DNA of 64,000 bases from positions 498,501 through 562,500 of the forward strand of contig BLAL01000058.1 of the NCBI GenBank assembly GCA_015698045.1. The letters run 5' to 3'. This stretch comes from Rhizophagus clarus (Eukaryota; Glomeromycota; Glomeromycetes; Glomerales; Glomeraceae). Positions 21,948-32,897 of the stretch are shown in pieces. The position numbers were made by a program, and so were the translations under genes. Position 1 is the stretch's first letter. Each line of letters opens with the position of its first letter. Under the pieces are notes generated by a model. It did not search any database. It saw nothing but the letters and a program-made list of their open reading frames with translations, and was not told the DNA's origin.

Positions 21948-22911
21948 GTGGTTTCTGGAGTGGTTGCTTCTTCTGACCCTACTTCCATGTGATAGCAATC
22001 GAGCTTCTTTACTGACTCTTCATATTCAAGATGTGTCTTACGTCTACAGTGTGGACATAACTGACAGTTAGTTTTATTGTCCACCTTCTTTAGTACTACT
22101 TGGTTATAAGTCTGATTTGTAAGAACGAATTGGCATTGTTCCTCAGAAGGTGCTTTACCGCAATGTCTATTGCTGAGTTCCTTAATAATAATGGACAATA
22201 CTAGTCATATTGTCTGATATATGGTTAGATCCTGATGGCATAGTACTCAATAACTATCTTTAGGAGAGTATAACAAATCTTGACACCAACAACGAGCTTG
22301 AGGTCCTTTCCAATTATATACCCATTTTGTCATTCTCAAAGATCTGGCTTTGAATTTCCAGTTCAAGATACAAAGGTGGTCTTACAAATGGTAACTTTTA
22401 TCTAGAAATACCTCTTTGTTAGTTAACACAAAACTCTCATAGGAATATATTGGGTCAGTAACTACACTCGCAAAATTACAATCCAAAATAACTGGCAGTT
22501 CTTCCTTGTCCACTAGTTGAGTTCGTTTCCTTCTTAAATTCAAATGAGGTGACTTTAGAAATGTAGTATAAAATAGTCATTCTTCAGGATTATCGTCCTC
22601 ATACTCATCATTATCATCTTGAGAAGCTTTATCTTCTTCTTCATCTATTTCATCGTCATCACCATCAGCATCATCATCCTTTCCATCAGGGTTCACTGCT
22701 GATTGTTCTTGAAGTTGTTTCTTCTCCCGAGGGAGTAGGCGATATTCTATCAGTACTTCAGCTATCCTTCCTTCCCATGTTATAGTCATAACAGATGTTT
22801 CATAATTTATGTTGGCCTTGACTTTCCCTAGCCAATCATTCCTGACGATAGCTCCATAAGAATCTGCTTCCATTACTACAACATTAATTGGAATAGTAAT
22901 TCCTTAGACAG
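21948..22911 (-). pseudogene. Element B pol: end of protease, linker and start of RT region
   Basis: 22577-22873 continues the protease after the 7 kb insertion: AIVRNDWLGKVKANI corresponds to the GNDWL box of element A, followed by an acidic Asp/Glu-rich linker as in A. 21948-22200 encodes a Cys-rich piece (CQLCPHCRRKT) and ends ...PETT, which continues in frame at 4389 with KMQVGTLPPKQE. Stops break 22200-22576. This segment is the proof that element A is inserted within B. Confidence 0.85.
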
Positions 22912-23100
22912 TAAGGCCAGACCAATTAGATTATCTGTTTAACATTACCATGTAAGGCCCATGACCGAGGGGGGAGGCTAATTAATAATAATACATTTTG
23001 AACATCACGTGATTTTTATATTAGGCGTGATAGATTATTATTTTATATTAATACTATATTTATACTAAATGATAAATTTGTATTACTTAAACTGTACATA

Positions 23101-26100
23101 TTAAGTTTGTTTGCTACGTTTTTGATTCTGATTTGAATTGTTGAACTTTTTTCTTTTATCTCCTCCAACTTTCTTGTTTGTTTTAATTTCAACTCTACAG
23201 AAAAAATCCTTTCCTTTTCCTAAACACCAACAACAACATGGAAATACAAATTTATAGTTTGATGTCTTATCAACAGGAGTGTCAACCAAACTACCATCAA
23301 CTCCGCACCAGTAGCAGATTTGTGTATTGTGGTTACTTTGACGTGAATTAGAAGAATAATAAGCTAATTCAATTGGTATTTCACAAGTAATGTTTCACGT
23401 ACAAAGACTTTGTTGTAGAATTCATGATCTTCTTCAACTAAAGAAAAGCCACAACTGTAATTCATTTCTTCCTTTATATAACATAATTCCTTTTTTTCAT
23501 TAGCATCCAGGAATTGATTACTGAATACACAACGAAGTTTATCACATTGGAAACATTCAATATAATCACGCACTTTAGTATTTACAAAGATTCCATTTGG
23601 TGCCCATTCAGATGATTTCGTAGCTTGCATTAATGTAGGATGATAATCTTCAGTTGTTGTATTATGGTATACAGTATGAAAGTTGGCATAATGATCGTTA
23701 TTTTCTAAGGTAATTGAGAATTTTTTAATGAATGATTAAATTTGTTTTAAATTGTAAAATAGAATAAAATATCAGTACCGGTTGATGGAGTTGGATCTGG
23801 CAGAAAGTCTAGTGTTGCGAAAATATGCTGTGGAAGTTGTATAGCCTTACAAATGGTACATGTAACATCGTTACATTTTTTTATCTGTTTTATAAATAAA
23901 AATATCATAATTAAATAATAAACTAAATATTTGATTTAAAGAAAATAAAACAACATGCTTGAAATGAATAGTTTCATTGATAACAATGAGTCTCAATAAA
24001 CTTTTGAAGTAATTCTTTTTTTGAAAGAATATCTGCAGTTGTTTCGTTTATATTTAAGGATCTATCAACTGCTAATATAGTCTAAAAAAAGTAATTAGTT
24101 TATTTTTAATTATTCATAATTACGAAATAAATTTACTTACTTCAAAAAATAAAGAAATTTCAGATTCATCAGCTGGATCATAACAAGAAAATGGTTCATC
24201 ATGTAAAACTAGCCGCTCTATTCTTTCTCGTAAAAATTCCTGGATAGCGATAATACAACTTTGCAATTCACGGCTAATTGTGAGAATTTTTTTGCAGCTC
24301 TGTGAATTTCTTCAAGAGTATTTGCTTTATTAAACAAAACTTCCATATCTTCCAATATTGTTTCACAAACTAAAGCCACCCCCTGTAACGCTAAATTCAA
24401 AATTGACATAATCCTCTTAGCAGGGTTGTTCCAACTTTGATGAGGTGCTGTTCTTAATGCTATAAGCATATCAAAGTCTCCCTTAAGAAATAAACAAAGC
24501 AAGGATATTTGAACGGATCCATATGTAACTCGATGGTCAGGACCTCCATCGGTATAAAGGCAGAGAATTGGAGGAATTGAAGATTGATAATGTGAGGAAA
24601 TAACTTTGAAAAATTCTGTTGCATGTCTAATACCACTACTTGGCTGAAAAGTAGTATCTTTAAAAAAAACAAAAACTTTCCCACTATAAAATGATTCTTC
24701 AATACTTTTAGGTACCTCACAAAAAAAGATAACTGAAGGGGTCAAGGACAGTTTCGTAAAGTCATGGTCACATGCAACGAGATCCGCATCCTGCAAAACC
24801 ATAGATTTTTTATTATGCACTTCAGTTGATGTAGCGACACCTCCAATTGGGACTTTGTGCTTATCATCAGCACAAATAAAACAAATATAATCTTGAAAAT
24901 GAATAGAAAATTCACGTATATATCAAAAATAACAAGCACAATAGTGCGAATCAGGATGTTCTTTACGCAAAGTCAGGTTTGTACTTTGAAAATTATCTTA
25001 AATCGACCAGTGTAATGAATTGCTTTGGCAGAAGTTGAATTTGTTGGGGAAAATTGTAATCAAATCCATTCTTCACAGGGAATACTAATTTGAAGAAGAA
25101 AGGGGCTCCCATGTTTTTCTTCAAGTCTTTGATTTATATAATCATGAAGATCTTGAATAGATATTGCCAATGGCTTGTATAAAAGACCGTGATGATGACG
25201 ATCATCTACTGCAGCATTTATCTGAATAAAAATAAGTTAACATAACTTTGATATATATAGTGAATGAAATTTGATCAACAATATTACCTCATTAAAATAC
25301 GCGTCTAGTTCGTTCCAAAAGTAATCAAACTTAGTTCCTTTAAAACCATTATTAATTCTCGTGTCAACAATAATTGAAGGATCTTCAAGCATCAACATCA
25401 TTTTTAATCTTTCTTCAATCTCCTTACTAATAATATTACTAGTCACAGCAGCATCCCCTGTTAGATCATAATAAAGAACTCTCAAAATTGCCGGTGTAAT
25501 AGTTTTTACCAATGAATACTATGGATTTTAAAACGCATTGTGAGTACATGTATTTTAAATACCGTATAGCGCTGCATACAGTACCCCCCTCAAATAGTAC
25601 CCCCCATAAATAGTACCAGGGTACTATTCAACTACAAATTTTGATATTTTTGATTAGTACCCAGTGCTAATTTAGGCCAAAATTTGATTTTTGGCCAAAG
25701 TTATTCCTTGTATAGTACCCCCTCCTCACATAGTACCCCCCGGGGTACTATTCATTCTAGGCTGGCTTTCTTGAATAGTACCGGGGGTACTATATGCAGC
25801 GCTATACGGTATAAATTAATAATATTGCTTACTTTATGCAGGACATTTTTACGCATTTGCCTAGTAAAATATTTAGGTAATAAACTTTGAATGCTTGCTA
25901 TTGTTTGCGCTAATTTTGTTTCATCTCTATCATCTGGAGAAGTTGGAACTTTCCATATATAGTTTAGAGTTCCTAAATAATTCCCTTGATGGTATCGGTA
26001 AATAGTTACAGGAACATTAAGTTGCAAGTTTTTAATATAATCATATTGTTTGATCGCATCCTTTGGTAAATAATGTTCCATATCCATAAAATCATATTCA

Positions 26101-27033
26101 TCTTCAGACTTTACAACACTTGATAACTCTTCATAAATTTCTTTTATATCATCAAAACTAGCATCTATAGTATATACTTCCAGATTTACACTAGGATCTC
26201 TAGCTGGTGCACCACTATGATGAATTTCATGCATACGTTCATTGGCCTTGTTCAAAAAATTAGCATATTGATCAACCATTTTTATTAAAGCAAGAACTTG
26301 TTCAATAACCAATTTCCAAATAATTCCACAAGCTCAAGGAGCAGATAATGATAAATTTAAAGAACTTGTAAGATCAACAAGTATATTACGATCTAGTTGA
26401 TGCTTTTTATGTTTTCCTTCAGAATAAAAACGGTTATAATTAAGATTTATTTTAAATTGATCAAGTTCTAAGAAAAATTCTGGAAGATAGAGTTTTCGTG
26501 TATTAAATTTTTGTAGATGTGGATCAGTATACCAAATTAATGCTACCAGTCGTTCAACAAATTTTTTACCAACTGTTTCATGCAATCCACCAGTCCAGCC
26601 AACTTCTTTTTGTTTGAATAGTTTTATAATATCATTATACAATAAATCATGTCAATTTTCCTCTTTCTTAATTACAGGTAAAGCCAATTTATTAGTATTT
26701 TCCATTAAGATACTAAATGCGTTTACTTTATTTGTATTTTGTAATTTTTGTAAATTATTTTCTGGTTGTATAACAAATTTTACATGTGTAAAACCAAGTG
26801 CTGTAAGTAAATTGAGTTCTTCTTGCAAGCCACCTTGAACAAAATTCCATTTTGAATCACCTTTTCCAACAAACACATGAACTTCATGTAATCAAAATTC
26901 AGGCTGAACAAGGTTTTTAAAAAGGTCATTAAAGGTTGGACTGCCATTTGAAGAAAGAGAAGATTCTTTAACTACTCTGGAGCTAATTAGAATTTTGCGT
27001 TCTTCTTCAACATGAACTATAAAATATGGCATT
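23101..27033 (-). pseudogene. Large DDE-like transposase-like protein with C-terminal Cys-rich domain, degenerate
   Basis: Starts at the ATG at 27033 (MPYFIVHVEEERKIL) and runs about 1000 codons with GT-AG introns, for example donor GTAAGC at 25835 and acceptor CATAG near 25499. A core of RNase H-like order is seen: CADDKHKVPIGG (about 24855), YTDGGPDHRVTYGS (about 24540), then WNNPAKRIMSILN (about 24420), where an acidic residue would be expected at the Lys. Further on are CTICKA and CFQCDKLRC, and a C-terminal CYWCG ... CCCWCLGKGKDFFC zinc-binding-like region with a basic tail. The in-frame stops I traced (near 26891, 26651, 26336, 24918, 23988) are all TGA. Several single-base frameshifts also occur. 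Role inferred: transposase of the surrounding element. Confidence 0.65.
25562..25809. mobile_element. TA-flanked MITE (mariner-type TSD), copy 1, in an intron of the transposase-like gene
   Basis: 248 bp with ends CCGTATAGCGCTGCATACAG and its inverse, flanked by TA (25560-25561 and 25810-25811). Internal GTACCCC and GGGGTACTA words form further inverted repeats. It is about 95 percent like 34480-34728 by eye. It lies between a GTAAGC donor and a CATAG acceptor, so it lengthened an intron without touching codons. Confidence 0.9.
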
Positions 27034-27235
27034 TTAAATAAAATAAAAAGTCAAGGCATGCTTATATTAAGTTTATGAATGCCCGCATTCTTATTAAATA
27101 CTTTCTGTGATTATCAAGTTATAAATAATATTGGAAAACTTGGAAGATATTTGAACATTTTAAAGATTTTAGATTTTATCATTTTGTAATACATCTTATA
27201 TGATCTTATAGACACAACTAGAATATGCAGTTTGC

Positions 27236-27252
27236 GGGGGACTTCGTCCCCC
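27236..27252. repeat. Perfect 7-bp hairpin with TTC/GAA triloop
   Basis: GGGGGACTTCGTCCCCC: two 7-bp arms around TTC (GAA on the other strand). It is strikingly GC-rich in an AT-rich region. Similar small hairpins occur at 40419 and 46339. Confidence 0.85.
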
Positions 27253-27279
27253 AAGCACAAATAATTTTAAATATTTAGG

Positions 27280-29090
27280 CGGTTTAATCAGAAAAGTGCC
27301 TTTTTTAAGCGCTTAATTGAAAGAAAATGCTTTTTTTTAAGCGTTTGATTAAAAAAGAAAATGCTTTTTTAAGCGTTTAATTTAAAAAAATGCCTTTTCT
27401 TTAGGCGTTTAATTAAAAAAAAAAACATTTTTTTAGGCGGCTTAATCAGAAAAAGGGCCTTTTTTAAGCGCTTGATTGAAAAAAAACGCTTTTTTTTAAG
27501 CGTTTGATTAAAAAGAAAACGCTTTTTTAAGCGTTTAATTTAAAAAAAATGCCTTTTCTTTAGGCGTTTAATTAAAAAAAAACGTTTTTTTAGGCGGCTT
27601 AATCAGAAAAAGGGCCTTTTTAAGCGCTTAATTGAAAGAAAACGCTTTTTTTTAAGCGTTTGATTAAAAAAGAAAACGCTTTTTTTTAAGCGTTTGATTA
27701 AAAAAGAAAACGCTTTTTTTAGCGTTTAATTTAAAAAAATGCCTTTTCTTTAGGCGTTTAATTAAAAAAAAATGTTTTTTTAGGCGGCTTAATCAGAAAA
27801 AGAGCCTTTTTTAAGCGTTTGATTAAAAAGAAAACGCTTTTTTTTAAGCGTTTGATTAAAAAGAAAACGCTTTTTTTTAAGCGTTTGATTAAAAAGAAAA
27901 CGCTTTTTTTTAAGCGTTTGATTAAAAAGAAAACGCTTTTTTTTAAGCGTTTGATTAAAAAGAAAACGCTTTTTTTTAAGCGTTTGATTAAAAAGAAAAC
28001 GCTTTTTTTTAAGCGTTTGATTAAAAAGAAAACGCTTTTTTTTAAGCGTTTGATTAAAAAGAAAACGCTTTTTTTTAAGCGTTTGATTAAAAAGAAAACG
28101 CTTTTTTTTAAGCGTTTGATTAAAAAGAAAACGCTTTTTTTTAAGCGTTTGATTAAAAAGAAAACGCTTTTTTTTAAGCGTTTGATTAAAAAGAAAACGC
28201 TTTTTTTTAAGCGTTTGATTAAAAAGAAAACGCTTTTTTTTAAGCGTTTGATTAAAAAGAAAACGCTTTTTTTAAGCGTTTGATTAAAAAGAAAACGCTT
28301 TTTTTTAAGCGTTTGATTAAAAAGAAAACGCTTTTTTTTAAGCGTTTGATTAAAAAGAAAACGCTTTTTTTTAAGCGTTTGATTAAAAAGAAAACGCTTT
28401 TTTTTAAGCGTTTGATTAAAAAAAATGCCTTTTCTTTAGGCGTTTAATTAAAAAACGCTTTTTTTAGGTGGTTTGATCAGAAAAAGTGCCTTTTTTAAGC
28501 GCTTAATTGAAAAAGATGCTTTTTTTAAGCGTTTAATTAACGTTTAATTAAAAATATACGCTATTTTCTTAAGCATTTAATTCAAAAACGTCTTTTTTAG
28601 GCGTTTGTAATTAAAAAAAAATGCATTTTTTAGGCATTTAATTATAGAAATGCATTTTTTAAGCATTTAATTGGAAAAAGTGCTTTTTCTAAGCGCTTAA
28701 TTAAAAAAACTTTTTTCTTAAAAGTCTAATTAGCTTTTTTTAGGTGTTTATTAAAAAAAGAAGCCTTTTTTTAGGCGTTTATTAAAAAAAAAGAAGCCTT
28801 TTTTTTTAGGCGTTTATTAATAAAAAAAAAGCCTTTTTTGTTAGGCGTTTAATCAGAAAAAGTTTTTAAGCGTTTAACTAAAAAAACGCATTTTTAAGGG
28901 TTTAATTAAGAAAACGCTTTTTTTTAAACATTAATTAAAAAATTCCTTTTTTTAATTAAACATTAATTAAAAAATTCCTTTTTTTAATTAAACATTAATT
29001 AAAAAAGAACCTTTTTTTAAGCGTTTAAATTAAAAGAAAAACGCTTTTTTTAATTGTTTAATTAAAAATTGTTTGTTTTTAATTGAAAAT
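27280..29090. repeat. Minisatellite of palindromic 33-bp units inside the 7 kb element
   Basis: The homogeneous core (about 27805-28420) has some 18 units of 33 bp built on AAAACGCTTTTTTTTAAGCG followed by TTTGATTAAAAAG. Each unit contains the inverted repeat AACGCTT/AAGCGTT. Flanks (27290-27800 and 28420-29090) hold older, diverged higher-order units with CGCTT, GGCGTTTAATT and GCCTTTTCTTTAGGC words, each also palindromic. Because 33 is divisible by 3, the core reads as an open frame of 11-residue repeats (LIKKKTLFFKR), which I treat as an accident. No spacers, so it is not a CRISPR array. Confidence 0.9.
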
Positions 29091-29941
29091 GATTAAGAAG
29101 AATTTGCACTTTTTAATTAAAAATGATTTTTAACAAAGTTGTTGAAATCGATTCTTTCATAATAAAAACAATTTAATGGTTTTTATTATGATGACTAAAA
29201 GAAATTATTTAAAAAAATAATTAGAAAAATAAATGATTAAAATCGTTTTTAATTAAAAATGATTAAAAAAACTTTTTTTTTATTATTGCAAAAATAAAAT
29301 GTTTTTTATTAAAAATGATATAAAAAAAATCATTTGTTTTACTATAGTGACTATTTTAAATGATCAGCTTTTTTACCTCAAATTACCTGCGTTATGATCG
29401 ACAAAATCAATTTTTTGCAGCAAAATCGTTTACTTGATGGTTAAACATAATTAACAACAAAAGTGGCACAGAAGTGCTTTTTTTGCAATTTTATTCTAAT
29501 GATATCAAAAGATGCAATATAGCATAATGCAAATAATCATCACTTTTATTTTTGAAAAAAAATAGCGTATAGATAGATATACTGTAGCTATGGCAATAAC
29601 CATATGCATATGCATATGCATATGCATTGCTATTGCATTGCTATTGCATTGCATATTGCAATTAAATAGCTATACAAATTTCAACTTTAAAGTTCACATT
29701 GCGCATTTCCACTTTCATGAAAAAATGCTTGAAGATCGTACAACAATTTCCAAATTAAGCGAAAAAGTACATTAATTTGGAAAATGATCAGCAATAATTT
29801 GTCGGTCAAAAACATACTATCGCCAAATATGGTTTAAATCATATATATCACGTGATTTTGTATATGATGTTAAACTACTATAAAAAATCAAAAATATAGG
29901 GGGGGGGATGTTAAACAGATGATTAATTTGGTTTGGCCTAA

Positions 29942-31870
29942 TTGGAAAGTTCAACACTTTACCCAAAGGTCATTTGCGCTCGCTATTAACGTTAATCATC
30001 ATCATCATAGATGGTTGGTTGATAGGCATCTTAAGATTCTTTAGCAACTGACAAGATACAATACTACCAGCAGCTCCACTATCAACAATAAGAGGCAATT
30101 CAATTCCCTTTACAGTAGCATTACAGTATAGGGCGGTAGCTGTTAAGGTTCATCTTGCGAAGAGTAGACTTTCATATTCTACGAGATAACTCAGTGTGGC
30201 ACTTAGGTGCCAACTCCAGTAACTGCTCAAAGGTAATTCTAGCTTGCTAATTTTTAATATCATTAACCATCAAATACGGTAGAACATACATAAAAATCAA
30301 TGGCTGCATGTTCGTCTTTTTCTTTTTCTTGATGACAGTTTTCTTTTTTTTAGGTGAAATATTACTTGTAGTATTAGTCACGTTGGATTTTGCATTGGCC
30401 GTTAGTTTGGTGGTATGAACTGTTGCCTTTGTAGTTGTTGAATGGGCTTCAGGTTGAATTGTGGTTTCAGTATCCATTGATTCTACTAAGTCAGAATGAA
30501 CGATATTCTGAGTAAATGAATCAGTTTGTTGCAGGAAAGGAGAAGGAGGAACAATATCTAGGTCTGTAATAGTGTTGGAAATCGGTCGTGACTTTTTGGC
30601 TTTTGCAACATCAGCATCTGTTATAGGGTAAGGATCAACTTTCTTGGTTTGACTTCATCATTGAACTGGATACGCTTCAAATAAAGTATGTAAAGAAACA
30701 GAGGAATTATCCAGTTTCGCATCTCTACCTCCAGCAGTAGATGCACCTCCTAGTTTAACTGGTATATCAAGGTGGAAGATGCTCCATTCAATTGTCGTAA
30801 TAGTTCTTGCACTAAAGATTGTATGTTATTAACAATAGGAGTAGCAGTGGTGGTAGTAGGAGCGATAGGAGTAGTAGCTGCAGTTGCATTAATATTGGAG
30901 TCATCTTTATGAGGACAATAAATGCTTACATGTCCAGCTTCACCGTATGAATAATATACAATAGATCGATTTTGATTCAACATTTCTGCGGTAGTGGTAG
31001 TATTGCAGCTATCATTCCGAGGTGGTCTAGATACTGTACTCCTGGCATTAATAATATTTTTTTCTAGTTCAGCAACTTGATTGGTTAGTGCCGTGATGAG
31101 CTTGATATCTCTGAGGTGTTCTGATTGGTATAATTCAGCAGTTGGAATTTTCCAGATCATAAAGCAAGCTCGCATCCTTTCGCATGATTGATCGCAGTAG
31201 CTAAGGTCTGATCCCCAAAAGGTTTTACAGCTATGTACAGTTTAGGTAACAATCTGGACACAAATTTTCTTGCTTGTAGATTATTGGGATAGACAAATGC
31301 AGCATCATTGACTCATTGGTATAATTCCTGAATTGACAAAGCGTATTCATTTACACTTTCACCAGGTTGTTGCTGGCATTGGTTGAGCTCTGTTCTCCAC
31401 ATCTCTAACATGGCAGGCATATGAAATCTTGTCAAAAATATGTGCTTAAAATTATTAACATTAGCGGCACCAGCCCATGCGTTGATTGGTGCCCCAACGG
31501 CATTCTGATACCAAACAGCAGCAGCTCCCTTTAAATATGCAGGAAAAATCTGAAGTTTTCAGATGTTATTCCACCCATTGGTGATGGCAGCTGCGTTAAA
31601 TTCTCGCAACCATGTAACAGGATCTTGGTTTCCTTTAGAGAAGGATGGAACTGGGGCCACATGTTGTCTGTGGACTTGCAAAGCATTGTTATTAGTAGTT
31701 ACTGTGGTATTTAACATATTGACAGCATTCTAGACATTATCCCAGTTTGGTGCTCCAAACTGTCCAGTCAAAGCTTGTACTGTGGCGGTTAAGGCCTGTA
31801 TATCAGTTTGGTTAACTTGAAGTAGTTGATTTGCTAGTCTCATGAGGCGATTCTGTTGGTTATTAGCCAT
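29942..31870 (-). pseudogene. Element B gag and start of protease, degenerate
   Basis: The frame starts at the ATG at 31870 (MANNQQNRLMRLANQLL). It carries a gag core: PVTWLREFNAAAI, AYLKGAAAVWYQNAVG, FLTRFHMPAMLEMWRTEL, VNEYALSIQELY. At about 30930 the zinc knuckle is damaged: YYSYGEAGHVSIYC, where the first two Cys are Tyr (G-to-A change of TGT to TAT). Thr/Ala-rich and Lys-rich linkers follow (30247-30477). The protease begins with LIVDSGAAGSIVS near 30080 and runs to LNFPI at 29942, where the 7 kb element cuts in. Several stops. Confidence 0.85.
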
Positions 31871-31939
31871 CTTTTTCTTTTTATCAAACAAGCAGTAAAG
31901 GTATAGAGGTTTGGTAACAAAAAGTAAATTTTAGTTATA

Positions 31940-32640
31940 TCAGAGTATAGGGGAGGTAGGTGGTGTAATAAAAGTGAGTTTGTAACCCAAAGGTTCATCT
32001 TCGATTTGGTAATGAAAAGAAGGGTCAAACATGAAGTTATGAAACTTCTCCTTTGCAGTATTTAGTTTAAGTGCAATACAGTCATAGGATAGAAAAGCAT
32101 TTTGATAACGTATACTACAGACTAGGTTGCGAATCGTATGATCTTGCATTAGTACTGAGCCTTGACAATATTTGCAAAAATACTGCACAGTCTTGTTGCT
32201 ATAAGAGAAGGTTTGGAATTCCAAAGAAAACCAGTTCCAAAAATGGCGGAAATAGATAGTTGGGATGGTGGTTACAGGCAGTGTTGTCATGGGACACAGA
32301 CACAGACATTGGACAGTCCTGGATCAAACAGTCCAGTCTATGTCCACTATATTTTAATGTCCAGGACATTTTGTCCATGTTAATGCCAGCCGTACTTCTT
32401 GTTAATTCCAGCCAAAAGATTTTTAAGGCTGGTTGACAAATTGTCTGTGTCTGTAGAGTCCGCAGACCATGGACGTGAACATGGATTTTTTGGACATCCG
32501 TGTCCACAAAAAATTTCCGGATAATGTCACATGTACAACACTGGTTACAGGATAACAAATATGACAAGATTCATCAGGAATCTCTTTTATAGGTATAATA
32601 TCAGTGGTATGATGTAACTAGTCGTGGTGTTTCAGGAGGT
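31940..32640 (-). pseudogene. ORF upstream of gag in element B leader, with Cys pairs
   Basis: After removal of the MITE at 32279-32543 the frame is continuous: IPIKEIPDESCHICYPV, then TTIPTIYFRHFWNWFSLEF, VQYFCKYCQG and on to TPPTSPIL. Two CxxC pairs suggest a zinc-binding fold. The layout resembles the first 100 residues of element A gag (CNFCYIP, FFNFWNWIKD), so it may be the detached N-terminal domain of B gag. No clear start codon was fixed. Confidence 0.5.
32279..32543. mobile_element. hAT MITE (265 bp, TSD GTTACAGG) in the element B leader
   Basis: Ends CAGTGTTGTCATGGGACA and, reversed, CAGTGTTGTACATGTGACA; CAGTG starts are usual for hAT. GTTACAGG flanks both sides (32271-32278, 32544-32551). 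The words TGTCC/GGACA recur in inverted clusters near both ends. No ORF. The coding frame of the leader ORF is restored when it is removed. Confidence 0.93.
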
Positions 32641-32897
32641 ACTTGCTTATCATACAATAAGATGCATGACCTTTGTTGATTATTTAGGGAACAAAAACAC
32701 TTCCAGTTCTTGGCGTATTGTTTGTTTCTGGCAGAAGGTACCAAGTTGTTACTGGTTATTCTCCCTTAGGACAATGGGCAACAGAGAGTAGATTAGTTCT
32801 GATTGAAGCACAATTATACCTCTTTCAACAGGTATTCTGGTGATTTCTCCTTTCTACATGTTAAGAATTGCCAGGCAATACATTTAACAAGCAGCTA

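Larger units (their letters stand above)
22915..29938 (-). mobile_element. 7.0 kb inverted-repeat element with DDE-like transposase-like gene, superfamily unassigned
   Basis: The ends GGCCAGACCAATTAGATTAT (left) and, reversed, GGCCAAACCAAATTAATCAT (right) share about 31 bp down to CTGTTTAACAT. TAA flanks both sides (22912-22914 and 29939-29941). Removing the element restores B's protease frame from LNFPI to GITIPINVVV, except for one stop. Inside are one large minus-strand gene (23101-27033), a TA-flanked MITE in an intron (25562-25809) and 2 kb of palindromic tandem repeats (27280-29090). TSD TAA fits the PIF/Harbinger-type TWA rule, but the protein does not look like a Harbinger transposase to me. 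Confidence 0.8.

Noticed and set aside
21926-22198. Independent small Cys-rich gene
   Set aside because: It starts in a gypsy LTR and continues the pol frame of element B across element A.
23101-27033. TGA recoding (Trp or Sec) in the transposase-like gene
   Set aside because: Frameshifts are also present and intact genes nearby use TGA as a stop (47356-49283 ends in TGA), so mutation of CGA is simpler.
27819-28283. 154-residue open frame of 11-residue repeats
   Set aside because: It is the translation of the 33-bp satellite; 33 is divisible by 3 so the frame stays open by chance.
27805-28420. CRISPR-like array
   Set aside because: Head-to-tail identical units with no unique spacers, in a eukaryotic transposon.
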